A stretch of 64,000 nt of DNA from Sphaerisporangium album (GTDB taxonomy: Bacteria > Actinomycetota > Actinomycetes > Streptosporangiales > Streptosporangiaceae): NCBI RefSeq assembly GCF_003323745.1, contig NZ_QOIL01000022.1, positions 62,001 through 126,000 on the forward strand. The letters run 5' to 3'. Positions 9,897 through 18,889 of this stretch are shown here, in pieces (the stretch's first letter is position 1; each line of letters opens with the position of its first letter). A model generated the notes under the pieces. It made no database searches. It saw nothing but the letters and a program-made list of their open reading frames with translations, and was not told the DNA's origin. Position numbers and translations under genes: made by a program.

Positions 9897-11857
9897 TTCT
9901 CCTTGGCCTGCTGGCCGAGCTCGAGCGAGTGCCAGCCGGTGGTCAGCTGGAGTTCCTGCTTGTGCTTCGCGCCCGCGCGGTCACGCCACTGGATCTCCGC
10001 CTTCAGCGGGCCGGTGATGTTCGGGCCGAGGCCGATGTGGACGTCGGTGCTGCGACGGCCGGAGTGGCCGCTGCTGCCGTCGACGCGGGCGATGAACTTC
10101 TTGCCGTCCGGGGTCATCACGCAGACCTGGGCGCCGGTGACCGGCGAGCCCGCGGCGGCCAGGGTGCCCTTCTCCGCCTTGGCGGGCGCGGCGGCGTGGG
10201 TGAGACGCAGGCCGACGAACGCGCCGGCGTCCGGGCTCTGGTTCTGGTAGAAGATCGGGGCCTCCCACTGGCGGGCGACCGCGAAGTCGAGGCGGCCGTC
10301 GCCGTCGGCGTCACCGGTGGCGATGCCGCGGGTCGGGATCGGGATGGCGAGGCCGAGCTCCTTGGCGAGGTCGACGTAGCGGCCCGAGGGGCCCTTCACG
10401 AAGAAGTGCAGGGTCTGGTTGCCGCCGATGTCGTCGCCGGCGGTCGCGTTCGGCCACCAGAACGGGTTCTGCAGCATTTCGTCGTTCGCCGTGGCGAGTT
10501 CCTGCAACTGCGGCCAGCGGTCGGTCTGGCCCTTGACGAAGCCGGTGGCCTGGGCGATCTGCATCTCGCCACCGTTGTTGAAGTCGTCGATCTTGACGTC
10601 CCAGCCCCAGCCGGACCAGGCCGTGCCCGACGGACCGCTCTTGTCCTCCCAGGGGGCGACGCCGTCACGCAGCTTGGCGCGCAGGTCCTCCTGGTTCTTG
10701 GCCGTGGAGACGAACTGGAAGTTGCTCTCCTCGATGCCCCACGAGGTGGTGATGTTGCTGACGAACATGTCGTAGATGCCGTCGTGGTTCAGGTCGCCGA
10801 AGTCGATGCCCATGCCCTTGAAGGAGTCGTGCCCGAGGGTCTTGGACTTGGGGATGATCGGCGAGCGGACGCCCTCGACGAGGGAGAGCTTGATCTGGCC
10901 GGGGGTGGACCGGTTGTAGTACATGCGGTCCGGGCCGAAGTCGTTGCCGAGGTACAGCTCGGGCAGCAGGTCGCCGTCCAGGTCGGTGGCGGCGGCGGCG
11001 AGCTCCCAGCCCTTGGCCTCGTCCTTGGGCAGGACGTCGTCCTGGCACTGGTAGGCGGGTGTGCCCCCGATGACGCCCGTCCAGCGGAAGAAGTAGTCCT
11101 CACCGCCGTTGTGCGCGGCCGACATCGAGTGGTTCATGTGCACGCCGCCCGCGACCTTCGGGTCCAGGACGGGGCCGTCGGCGAAGTAGTTGCCGATGAA
11201 GATGTCGTCGTGCCCGTCGCCGTCGAAGTCCGCGACGGTGGCGGCGTTGGTGTTCCACTGCGGGCCGGTGTACTTGCCGCCGGCCGCGTTCGGGCCCGGC
11301 ACCAGCTCGACGGACTTGTACGCGTCCGCGGTGAGCTTGGTCGCGCCCGGCTGGGCCAGGTAGATGATCGGCGTGCGGCCCCACATGTAGACCAGCAGGT
11401 CGATGTGGCCGTCCTCGTTGTAGTCACCGGGGACGCAGCCCATGGGCGCCATGACGTCGTTCATCGGCAGCGTGCTCTTCAGCGCGAACGGCTCGTACCG
11501 GTTCGCCTTCACGCCCGGGGTCGGGGTGATGACGACCTGGTCGATGCGCGTGTCCACGAGGCACAGGTCGTTGGACAGGCCGTCGCCGTCGAGGTCGTTC
11601 ATCGCGACGGCCGCACCGACCGAGGAGATCCACGCGTCGATGTGCTTGTAGTCCTTGTTCACCTGGCGGATCGACTTCTGGGTGTATCCGCTTGGCAGCG
11701 CGATGGACAAGGGCTTGAACGAGAACTTGCTCGCGACGGTCGCCGCTTCGGCGGCGGAGTAGCTGGGCAGGCGGGCGATCAAGAAGACGCTCGCGACCAG
11801 CACGAGAGCGACGATTCCCGGCAGCTGTCTGCGAAGCCAGCCAAAGGTCGCAGTCAC
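9893..11857 (-). CDS. unbV: enediyne core protein UnbV (E4), ASPIC/FG-GAP repeat
   Basis: 654 residues. One N-terminal hydrophobic segment (LPGIVALVLVASVFLIARL) suggests membrane anchoring or export. Six Asp-rich calcium-loop-like repeats follow (DLDGDGLSND, DYNEDGHIDLL, DFDGDGHDDIF, DLDGDLLPELY, DLNHDGIYDMF, DADGDGRLDFA), as in FG-GAP/VCBS propellers, then a C-terminal ASPIC/UnbV domain (GAQVCVMTPDG, DVHIGLGPN). This is the founding architecture of the UnbV family from enediyne clusters. The GTG start overlaps the upstream UnbL stop by four bases. The function in warhead formation is unknown in the family; extracytoplasmic location is inferred from the N terminus. Confidence 0.93.
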   Translation of the reverse strand: MTATFGWLRRQLPGIVALVLVASVFLIARLPSYSAAEAATVASKFSFKPLSIALPSGYTQKSIRQVNKDYKHIDAWISSVGAAVAMNDLDGDGLSNDLCLVDTRIDQVVITPTPGVKANRYEPFALKSTLPMNDVMAPMGCVPGDYNEDGHIDLLVYMWGRTPIIYLAQPGATKLTADAYKSVELVPGPNAAGGKYTGPQWNTNAATVADFDGDGHDDIFIGNYFADGPVLDPKVAGGVHMNHSMSAAHNGGEDYFFRWTGVIGGTPAYQCQDDVLPKDEAKGWELAAAATDLDGDLLPELYLGNDFGPDRMYYNRSTPGQIKLSLVEGVRSPIIPKSKTLGHDSFKGMGIDFGDLNHDGIYDMFVSNITTSWGIEESNFQFVSTAKNQEDLRAKLRDGVAPWEDKSGPSGTAWSGWGWDVKIDDFNNGGEMQIAQATGFVKGQTDRWPQLQELATANDEMLQNPFWWPNATAGDDIGGNQTLHFFVKGPSGRYVDLAKELGLAIPIPTRGIATGDADGDGRLDFAVARQWEAPIFYQNQSPDAGAFVGLRLTHAAAPAKAEKGTLAAAGSPVTGAQVCVMTPDGKKFIARVDGSSGHSGRRSTDVHIGLGPNITGPLKAEIQWRDRAGAKHKQELQLTTGWHSLELGQQAKEK

Positions 11858-12837
11858 GGGCTAACACCTCCAAGGGTTACAAGTTGATCGGCGATGCGCG
11901 TGCGCCACACTTCGTAGGCGGGCACATCGCCCTGGTCCGGCTGGTCGGGAATGGTCTCGTAGCAGACCATCGCCGCCTGCTCCGCCGTGGCCCCGCAGAA
12001 AACGCTGGTCGCGAGCTCCGTGGAGGGCACGACGAGACCCGGCCTGAAACGGGCCTCGGCGGCGAAGGCCGAGCCCTGGGCGAGCTGGGGACGGTACTGG
12101 CCGGCCCGCTCGCGGAACCTGCGCAGCTCGCCCTCCTCGACACCGCAGGCGTAGGTCGCCGCGAGGCCGGAGCCGGCGAACAGGTCGCCGCGGCGGTGCT
12201 CGGGGAAGGTCTCGATGAGGTCGGCCACGACGTCGACGTCGGTGCCCCCGACGAACCACATGGCCCGTCCGATGCCCTGGTCGATGACGCGGTTGGCGTA
12301 ACCGCGAGGGCTGCCGGCGGGCCACGGGAACGCGGGATCCTGGTACTGCCCGCGCACGTACTTGTCGGTGTGGAAGTACGCCTGGTGAAAGCCGTATCCG
12401 TCGAGCGCCAGCCACTTCAGCAGCGGGTCGGGCGCGTGGATCTTCGACCACAGGAACTTCGGCAGGCGGGCCATGGCCCACCCGACGCCGACGTAGATCA
12501 GGTCGGTCTGGTTCTGGCCCTGCGGGTCGGCCAGGAAGTCGGCGACCTTGCGCCCGCCGGAGAACGGCATGGCGTCGAGGATCGCGAAGCCCATGCCCGC
12601 GCCCTCGTAGGCGAACCCGCGGAAGCGCAGCGGGAGCATCTCCAGGCGCTCCACGGCGTCGGCCGGGGTGCGCGCCTCGGCGGCGTAGGCGAAGCCGGTG
12701 AGGAACATCTCACCGACCGTCTCCAGCAGCTCCCGAGATTGCGAGTCCTTCACGTGGAAACCACGCGTCGAGAGTTTCGTCTCCGAGACGTTCGGCGTGA
12801 GAATTCGACGCCTCAATGACCTTAGAAGGCTGGCCAA
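11854..12837 (-). CDS. unbL: enediyne core protein UnbL (E3), DUF1702 family
   Basis: 327 residues of the DUF1702/UnbL family, with the family blocks RGFAYEGAGMGFAILDAM, VGVGWAMARLPK, LALDGYGFHQAYFHT and DQGIGRAMWFVGG. The start is a TTG at 12837, directly after an in-frame TAA and with GGGAGAGG just upstream. The choice is supported by gapless alignment with its paralogue, which begins MPTLFGSLRR where this one begins MASLLRSLRR. The stop overlaps the unbV start. It is required in the conserved warhead cassette, but its reaction is not known. Confidence 0.9.
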   Translation of the reverse strand: MASLLRSLRRRILTPNVSETKLSTRGFHVKDSQSRELLETVGEMFLTGFAYAAEARTPADAVERLEMLPLRFRGFAYEGAGMGFAILDAMPFSGGRKVADFLADPQGQNQTDLIYVGVGWAMARLPKFLWSKIHAPDPLLKWLALDGYGFHQAYFHTDKYVRGQYQDPAFPWPAGSPRGYANRVIDQGIGRAMWFVGGTDVDVVADLIETFPEHRRGDLFAGSGLAATYACGVEEGELRRFRERAGQYRPQLAQGSAFAAEARFRPGLVVPSTELATSVFCGATAEQAAMVCYETIPDQPDQGDVPAYEVWRTRIADQLVTLGGVSP

Positions 12838-13060
12838 TTACCTCTCCCTCCCGCTGGAGTTCCCCTTCTCCAGGGGGCGATGTCTGGTTAACTGTAGACG
12901 TACGGGTTGATATCGGGTCCACTTCAAATGTGCTCATTCGGCCGTTCGAGCGCGTTTCAGGGCATGCCTGAGCAGGCCGTACGGCGAATTAATATCTCCG
13001 GCCCGCGCGATACCGCAGGCCGGGTGACCTTTTCCCGGAAGGTTTTCGGGAAGGGAGGAA

Positions 13061-14053
13061 TCAGCCCGCGACGGCGGCGTCCGTGGAAGCGAAACGCGCG
13101 CGCACGCCGCGCCGCCACAATTCATATGCCGGGACGTCCGAGGACGGGGCGCTCACGGCCGCGTCGTCCGCGAGCGCGACGGCGCCGCCGACGGTGAGCC
13201 CGGCGAGGACCGAGGTGGCCAGTTCGGTGTGGGGTGGTACGAATCCCGCGAAGTCGCGGGCCTTGGCCGCGAAGACGACGCCCTGGGCCAGCTCGGGGCG
13301 ATACTCGCCCGCCTCGGCGCGCAGGACGGCGAGGACCTCGGCCTCGGCGCCGCCGGCGAAGGTGGCGGCGAGCCCGACGCCGCTCCACAGGTCGGCCTGC
13401 CGGTGCGAGGCGAACGCGCGCACGTGGGCGGCGACGTCGGCTGCCTGGCCGCCGTGGATGAACCACAGCGCCCGGCCGATCCCCTGGTCCACCGCGCGCA
13501 GGAAGTAGTCCGGCGAGCCCTCCCAGGGGTACGCGACCGGCACCCGCTGCTCGTCCACCCAGCGCCTGGTCTCGAAGTAGGCGCGGTCGAACCCGTACCC
13601 GTCGACGGCGAGCCAGCTCATCGTCGGGTAGTACGCCGAGCCGGTCAGGTCGGGCATGACCTTCTTCCACAGCGGCCTCGGCAGGCGGGCCATGGCGAAA
13701 CCGATGCCGATATAGGTGAGGAAAATATGCGGCTGCCCGGGGCCCATCAAAAGGTCACGGGTGCGGTGACCGCGACCGCCCCCCATCGCGTCCACGACCG
13801 TGAAGGCCATCGTCGCGCCCTCGTAGGCGAACCCCCGGTACTCCGGGTCCACCAGGCTGAGGCGGCGCTCGACCTCCCACTGGTCACGCGCGTCGATTCC
13901 CCACTCGAAACCACAGATCACCGACTGTGGAATGGCCTCCAGCCGCCGTGTGGCATCCGTGGGGGTCACGGGAAAGCCGCGCTCGCCGAAAGTCACCTCG
14001 GCCAGCGACGGCGTCAACAAGAGTCTGCGCAGCGAACCGAACAGGGTAGGCAT
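13061..14053 (-). CDS. second DUF1702/UnbL-like enediyne protein
   Basis: 330 residues, clearly paralogous to the adjacent UnbL: YRGFAYEGATMAFTVVDAM, IGFAMARLPRPLW, LAVDGYGFDRAYF and DQGIGRALWFIHGG. The ATG at 14053 has GAGGAG four bases upstream and is preferred over an ATG four codons earlier. It lies 223 bases upstream of unbL in the same direction, so it is probably the first gene of the operon or has its own promoter. Enediyne clusters often carry a second DUF1702 protein (E2 in C-1027 nomenclature, from memory); I judge that the most likely identity but leave the symbol blank. Confidence 0.85.
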   Translation of the reverse strand: MPTLFGSLRRLLLTPSLAEVTFGERGFPVTPTDATRRLEAIPQSVICGFEWGIDARDQWEVERRLSLVDPEYRGFAYEGATMAFTVVDAMGGGRGHRTRDLLMGPGQPHIFLTYIGIGFAMARLPRPLWKKVMPDLTGSAYYPTMSWLAVDGYGFDRAYFETRRWVDEQRVPVAYPWEGSPDYFLRAVDQGIGRALWFIHGGQAADVAAHVRAFASHRQADLWSGVGLAATFAGGAEAEVLAVLRAEAGEYRPELAQGVVFAAKARDFAGFVPPHTELATSVLAGLTVGGAVALADDAAVSAPSSDVPAYELWRRGVRARFASTDAAVAG

Positions 14054-14229
14054 AATGCTCCTCACGTTTCACCGTCAGCCGATGACGGTTACTCACATCA
14101 GCTGGACCATTTCATGGTCATATAAGCTCTAGGAGAGATACATCTCCCGTATTGCGGGTGCTATGTGGTGATCCGTAATAACGTGCGGGAGCGATGCCCG
14201 GAACGGGGCAGGGGAATATACGGGGGCCG

Positions 14230-14442
14230 CTAACGGGCCCAGCCGCTGAGACGCCAGGCGCTGCCGCCGGCCTCCTGGCCCGGCCGCCCGGTGCGCGTGC
14301 GCTCCGTCCACTCCGAGGTCGCGGGCGGCGGATCCGCTGGGACCTCCTGGCCGGCGCGCACGACAAGCGCTACGATTAACGCCGCGAGCTCCTCCGGAGA
14401 CGGGTTGCCGCGGACGACTTCGAGCTTCGAGTCGCTCGCCAT
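14230..14442 (-). CDS. acyl-CoA carboxylase epsilon-like small subunit
   Basis: A 70-residue protein. Its N-terminal half, LEVVRGNPSPEELAALIVAL, is the signature of the epsilon subunit that stimulates actinobacterial acetyl/propionyl-CoA carboxylases, and its end (AWRLSGW) matches the usual C-terminal Trp-containing tail. The ATG at 14442 follows a GGGGG run at suitable distance. No beta (PccB/AccD) or biotinylated alpha subunit is adjacent, which is unusual because epsilon genes normally sit next to the beta gene. It may boost malonyl-CoA supply for PksE (inference). Confidence 0.75.
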   Translation of the reverse strand: MASDSKLEVVRGNPSPEELAALIVALVVRAGQEVPADPPPATSEWTERTRTGRPGQEAGGSAWRLSGWAR

Positions 14443-14678
14443 GGCATACCCCCGATCGATGTCTCTCCCGATCGTCTCCGGCGCCGGCCGCCGTCGGCAT
14501 CTTCTCGCTTGCGCAGCCCTGTCAGGGCCGCGGTGAAACTCCGGTCAAGGCTCTGACGTGGCAGCTAGCGGGCATCGCCCCGCAGCTTCATGAGCCCGCG
14601 GAACCTCGTTTTCCCGCTTCCCGGCGACGCAGAGTTGCAAATGCGCCGACACGGTGAGAAGACGAGAAGGGTTTCGAC

Positions 14679-15371
14679 ATGACGAACTCGGTGACATACC
14701 CGGAGCGGCCGGAAGCGACCGCCTCGGCGACGCCCGAGACCAAGGACGTGAAGACCCACCTGAAGTTGCCGCAACGCCTCCCGGCGGTGCCGCTCGGCGA
14801 ACGCAGGACCTCGGGGCCGCACATTCCCCTTGACAGCAACGAACCCGGGATTCGCGCGCTTTTCCGGTACCGCCCGGAAACGGCGCACCCGCTGATCCTC
14901 TTGTCGGAGGTGCTGCTGTGCGGGGAGAGCACGCTCACGCGCGGCGAGCGCGAGCTGATCGCGGCGTACGTGTCCGCGCGCAACAAGTGCCGGTTCTGCT
15001 TCTACACCCACGCGGCGTTCGCGGCGGTCCGCGCGCCCGAGGGGATGTCGCTGGTGGAACAGGTCTGCGAGGACCTGGACACGGCCCCGGTCCCGGAGAA
15101 ACTCCGGGCGCTCCTGCGCATCGCCGGAACGGTCCAGGAGGACGCGCGACAGGTCACCTCCGAGCAGGTGGACGCGGCGAGGGCGGCGGGGGCGACGGAC
15201 GTGGAGGTCCACGACACCGTCCTCATCGCGGCGGCGTTCTGCATGTACAACCGGTACGTCGACGGGCTCGCGACGTTCACGCCGGAGGACCCCGCCGTTT
15301 ATATGGCGCGGGCGGAAATGAGCGACGGATACGTCGCGGTGAACGGCACGCCGGAGCGCCTGGCGTCCTGA
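14679..15371 (+). CDS. AhpD/carboxymuconolactone decarboxylase-fold protein, copy 1
   Basis: 230 residues. The AhpD-like redox motif CRFCFYTH (CxxC plus His) follows a conserved ERELIAAYVSA helix, and AAFCMYNRYVDGLATF closes the domain. The family includes alkylhydroperoxidases and peroxidase-related proteins that use the CxxC cysteines as a disulfide redox centre. The N-terminal 50 residues are an extension absent from the second copy at 16286. It is divergent from the epsilon subunit gene, with a 236-base shared upstream region. A role in detoxifying thiol or peroxide chemistry linked to enediyne activation is possible but unproven. Confidence 0.82.
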   Translation: MTNSVTYPERPEATASATPETKDVKTHLKLPQRLPAVPLGERRTSGPHIPLDSNEPGIRALFRYRPETAHPLILLSEVLLCGESTLTRGERELIAAYVSARNKCRFCFYTHAAFAAVRAPEGMSLVEQVCEDLDTAPVPEKLRALLRIAGTVQEDARQVTSEQVDAARAAGATDVEVHDTVLIAAAFCMYNRYVDGLATFTPEDPAVYMARAEMSDGYVAVNGTPERLAS

Positions 15372-15424
15372 TCGGGAGCCGGTGGCGCCCGGAGTTCCAC
15401 GGCCGGAAAGGCCGCGTGTCAATA

Positions 15425-15457
15425 GATTCACCGCATTGATGGATTCACCGCATTGAT
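15425..15457. repeat. 17-bp tandem direct repeat
   Basis: GATTCACCGCATTGAT occurs twice with a 17-base period in the gap between the convergent AhpD copy 1 and SnoaL-like genes. No function is evident; it may be a slippage product. Confidence 0.6.
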
Positions 15458-15607
15458 CGGGAACCCGGCCCGCGTGTTTCCGCGCGACGGGCCGGGTGAC
15501 CCTCATGGAACCTTCAGGGGACGGGGCCCGGCGGCGCGGTCATCCCGCCACGACGCGGGGACGCCGTCGGCCCCGGCACGGGATCGCCGGCCGCGCGGGC
15601 ACGCGGC

Positions 15608-15997
15608 TCAGCTGAAGAACTCGTCGATGACGTAGGAGTCCTGCGGGAAGCTCCAGCGCTCCGCGATCTTCCCGTCGACGACGCGGAACACGTGCACGCC
15701 GCGCTCGTCGGGCGCCTTCCCCCCGCGCTCTCCCGTGATGCGCAGCATCACCGCGACGCGGTCCTCGGCGGTGAGGAACATGTCCGGCTCGTACCGCATG
15801 CTGCTGCCCGTGATGTCGATCAGCCGCGTGAGATAGCCGACCACGTCGGCCTTGCCGCGGTACTCTCCCGCCGGCTTGCCCTGGCCGGGCACGTGGAAGA
15901 CCACGTCGTCCGCGAGCAGGTCGCGGACCTGGTCGAGGTCCCCCTTGGTGATGGCCTCGTAGCCGGCCATGGCGGTGATGTCAGGTTGTGCGGACAT
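15608..15997 (-). CDS. SnoaL-like / NTF2-fold protein
   Basis: 129 residues from the ATG at 15997 (GAGG upstream). Blocks such as YEAITKGDLDQVRDLLADDVVFHVPGQ, YRGKADVVGYLTRL and HVFRVVDGKIAERW are typical of the NTF2-like superfamily that holds polyketide cyclases (SnoaL), ketosteroid isomerase-like proteins and many uncharacterised members. An upstream in-frame ATG exists, but the extension is Arg/Ser-rich and lacks a ribosome binding site. It lies between the two AhpD copies on the opposite strand. The substrate is unknown. Confidence 0.8.
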   Translation of the reverse strand: MSAQPDITAMAGYEAITKGDLDQVRDLLADDVVFHVPGQGKPAGEYRGKADVVGYLTRLIDITGSSMRYEPDMFLTAEDRVAVMLRITGERGGKAPDERGVHVFRVVDGKIAERWSFPQDSYVIDEFFS

Positions 15998-16285
15998 GAC
16001 GGCCTCGTCATGACGGTGCGGATCTTTCCGAGGGCGCGACGGCGAAGCTACGCGAGAAGATCGCACAGGACAAAAGGGAGTTACGACAGACTTACCAACC
16101 CGCCATGGGGGCCTAACGGAGGAGCCGATTAACCCCTATTTCAGACATCCCACACCGAAAATCCCGGCCATTGACACGTCGTCGTCCACTGGCGAACATG
16201 AGCGCGTCGGAGATGCGTTTTCGTCAGGGGGCCGCGAGGCGGAGTCCGCCTCCACCCGGCAAGGCACGGCACGGTAAGGAGCGTC

Positions 16286-16837
16286 ATGCCCCACATCACC
16301 CTCGATTCCGACGAGCCGGGGATCCGCGGGCTGTTCCGCTTCCGTCCGGAGACGGCACGTCCCCTGAACGAGCTGGTGGAAGTGCTGCTGCGCGACGACA
16401 GCACCCTCACCCGGGGCGAGCGCGAGCTGATCGCCGCGTACGTCTCGGCGCTCAACGAGTGCAAGTACTGCTACTCCGCCCACGCCGCCTACGCCGCGGC
16501 GCAGCTGCCCGAAGGCATGGACCTGGTCGAGCGGGTCCGCGACGACCTCGGCGCCGCTCCCGTGTCCGACAAGCTCCGCGCTCTGCTCGGCATCGCGGGT
16601 CACGTCCAGCAGAGCGGCAGGCGGGTCACCGAGGACGACGTCGCCGCCGCCCGCGCGACCGGCGCGACCGACCGGGAGATCCACGACGCCGTCCTGATCG
16701 CGGCGGCGTTCTGCATGTACAACCGCTACGTCGACGGACTGGCGACGTTCGCGCCCGACGACCCCGCGTCCTACGCCTCGCGCGCCGAGCGCATCGCCGC
16801 GGACGGCTATCTCGCCCTGCTGGCCGATTCGCAGTAG
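16286..16837 (+). CDS. AhpD/carboxymuconolactone decarboxylase-fold protein, copy 2
   Basis: 183 residues with the full AhpD motif: the conserved Glu of ERELIAAYVSA, then ECKYCYSAH with the CxxC and His. It aligns over its whole length with residues 48-225 of the protein at 14679, sharing HIxLDSxEPGIRxLFR, TLTRGERELIAAYVSA and AAAFCMYNRYVDGLATF, so the two arose by duplication. TAAGGAG lies before the ATG. It is probably a disulfide-relay peroxidase or reductase; no substrate is evident. Confidence 0.84.
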   Translation: MPHITLDSDEPGIRGLFRFRPETARPLNELVEVLLRDDSTLTRGERELIAAYVSALNECKYCYSAHAAYAAAQLPEGMDLVERVRDDLGAAPVSDKLRALLGIAGHVQQSGRRVTEDDVAAARATGATDREIHDAVLIAAAFCMYNRYVDGLATFAPDDPASYASRAERIAADGYLALLADSQ

Positions 16838-17223
16838 GGGTGACCCGTGGGCGTGGCCGGGATCCGACCGGATCGTCCCTGCTAGGGGGCACCCCTATCG
16901 AGCCGGTATCTTGCGACTGATCACCACTCGGGTGGAATGGCGCCGACCTAGAATTCGATCGTGTTCGCGCCCACGGCGGTGGCAACGGGGCCGCGCCGCA
17001 GGCCGAACGCCGCCGAGCGCGCCGCGATGACCTGCCGTCGCGCCGTCGCCCCGCGCAGGCAACGGCACCGAGGACGCCGGGTCGCGGACGCGGCGGCCCG
17101 TGACGTGGAGCTCGCCGGTGCGCCCCGGCACGCGACGACCGCCCCGCCCCCGGTGCCGGCCACCGGCGGGGCATGCCCATGCCGCGAGCGCGGCGTCCAC
17201 GTCCCCCCGCAGGAGGACCGTTC
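16838..17223. other. gap with inverted repeat 16883-16897
   Basis: This 386-base gap upstream of the FAD monooxygenase-like gene contains a perfect short palindrome TAGGGG-GCA-CCCCTA at 16883-16897, a candidate operator, and a strong ribosome binding site (AGGAGG) at about 17213. I see no supportable gene in it. Confidence 0.45.
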
Positions 17224-18819
17224 ATGCCCGAGAACAGCCCGGCGACGGATTCACGCGAGCACACGCACCGCTACCTCATCATCGGAGCCGGCCCCGCCGG
17301 ACTGCAGCTCAGTTACTTCCTCGACCGCGCAGGCGCCGACTATCTCACCCTCGAACGCGAGGACGCCCCGGGGGGCTTCTTCCGGCGTTTCCCCCGCCAT
17401 CGCCGGCTGATCTCGCTCAACAAGGTCAACACGACCGAGAAGGACCCGGAGATCCTGCTGCGCTGGGACTGGAACTCCCTGCTCAACGACTCCCCCGGCC
17501 TGCTGTTCCCCAACTACTCGCGCGAGTACTTCCCCGCCGCCGACGACCTGCTGCGCTACCTGGCCGATTTCCAGCGCGAGCACGCCCTCAACGTGCGCTA
17601 CTCCACCGCCGTCGACCGCGTGGAGAAGGTGGACGGGCGCTTCGTCGTCCACTCGGGGGACGAGGTGTTCCGCGCCGAGTGCCTCATCGTGGCGACCGGC
17701 TGGGGCGGGCCGCACATCCCGGACATCCCAGGCATCGAGCTGGCGTCCGGCTACGAGGACGTGACCACCTCGGGCGAGGAGTTCACGGGCAAGCGGGTGC
17801 TGATCATCGGCAAGGGCAACTCGGCGTTCGAGACGGCCCAGGCCCTGCTGCCGCACGCCGCGATCATCCACATGGCGAGCCCGAGCCCCGTCAAGCTGGC
17901 GTGGACGAGCAAGCACCCGGGCCACGTGCGCGGCCAGTACGGGTCCCTGCTGGACAGCTACTGGTTCAAGACCCTGCACGCCGTGCTGGAGTGCCAGATC
18001 GACCGCATCTGGCGGGAGGGCGACGTCTTCAAGACGTCCATCACCTACACCCTCGCCCAGGGCGAGCAGGCGCTGCTGGAGTACGACGCGGTGATCCGCT
18101 GCACCGGCTTCACCATGGACGGCGGCATCTTCGACGAGTCCTGCGCGCCCGAGCGGGCCCCCGGCGGCCGCATCCCCGCGATCCGCCCGGACTTCCAGTC
18201 GGCCAACGTCGACGGGCTGTACTTCGCCGGCACGCTGATGCAGGCCCGCGACTTCAAGAAGGCGTCCTCGGCGTTCATCGACGGGTTCCGCTACAACCTG
18301 CGCACGCTGGCCGCCCTGCTCGCCGAGCGCTACGAGGACGCCCCGCTCGCCCGGCACGTCGTCCCGGCCAACCCCGACGCGCTGGCCGCCACCATGCTGG
18401 AGCGGGCGAACCACAGCTCGGCGCTGTGGACGCAGTTCGAGTACCTCGCCGACGCGTACGTGCTGGAGAAGGCGTCCGGGAACTTCCAGCGGTACGAGGA
18501 CCTGCCGGAGGACTACGCGGCCGAGCGCTTCGCCGGCGAGGCGCTCATGTTCACCGTCACCCTGCGGTGGGGCCGCCAGGACTACGGCGACGTGTTCGCG
18601 ATCGAGCGGCACCCGACCCCGGACCGGGCGGAGGAGAGCGCGTTCCTGCACCCGGTGATCCGGGTGTGGCGCAACGGCGAGCAGGTCGCCGAGCGACACC
18701 TGCTGGAGGACCTGCAGGCGCGCTGGCTCGACCCCGTCCGGCACGTGGAGCCGCTGTGCCGGTTCCTGGGGGAACAACTGCGGCCCGGCGACGACCGGCT
18801 CCCGGCCGGCCACTCCTGA
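17224..18819 (+). CDS. FAD-dependent oxidoreductase, flavin monooxygenase-like
   Basis: 531 residues from the ATG at 17224, with AGGAGG seven bases upstream; an earlier in-frame ATG would add a Pro/Arg-rich stretch. An N-terminal FAD-binding Rossmann motif IIGAGPAGLQLSYFLDRAG (about residue 17) and a second nucleotide motif VLIIGKGNSAFETAQ (about 195) place it with flavin-containing monooxygenases and FOXRED2-like oxidoreductases. VIRCTGF and GLYFAGTLMQARDFKKA are typical later elements. The C-terminal 150 residues (after about 380) resemble nothing I can name. It may be the partner of the E6-like reductase or act independently with NADPH; in either case a hydroxylase or oxidase in enediyne tailoring is plausible from position only. 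Confidence 0.82.
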   Translation: MPENSPATDSREHTHRYLIIGAGPAGLQLSYFLDRAGADYLTLEREDAPGGFFRRFPRHRRLISLNKVNTTEKDPEILLRWDWNSLLNDSPGLLFPNYSREYFPAADDLLRYLADFQREHALNVRYSTAVDRVEKVDGRFVVHSGDEVFRAECLIVATGWGGPHIPDIPGIELASGYEDVTTSGEEFTGKRVLIIGKGNSAFETAQALLPHAAIIHMASPSPVKLAWTSKHPGHVRGQYGSLLDSYWFKTLHAVLECQIDRIWREGDVFKTSITYTLAQGEQALLEYDAVIRCTGFTMDGGIFDESCAPERAPGGRIPAIRPDFQSANVDGLYFAGTLMQARDFKKASSAFIDGFRYNLRTLAALLAERYEDAPLARHVVPANPDALAATMLERANHSSALWTQFEYLADAYVLEKASGNFQRYEDLPEDYAAERFAGEALMFTVTLRWGRQDYGDVFAIERHPTPDRAEESAFLHPVIRVWRNGEQVAERHLLEDLQARWLDPVRHVEPLCRFLGEQLRPGDDRLPAGHS

Positions 18820-18824
18820 CGGTC

Positions 18825-18868
18825 GCCGAGGCCGGTCACCCGGGCGCGCCTTGGTGACCGGCCTCGGC
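18825..18868. terminator. bidirectional terminator hairpin
   Basis: A perfect 16-bp stem (GCCGAGGCCGGTCACC / GGTGACCGGCCTCGGC) with a 12-base loop sits between the convergent FAD oxidoreductase and carboxylate-amine ligase genes, six bases after the first stop. It can serve both strands. Confidence 0.8.
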
Positions 18869-18889
18869 GTCCGCCGTCCTCGGGCTTCG

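Noticed and set aside
16895-17200. 101-codon frame on the minus strand
   Set aside because: No ribosome binding site, Arg/Gly-rich composition and no recognisable motif; it lies in the upstream region of the FAD gene.
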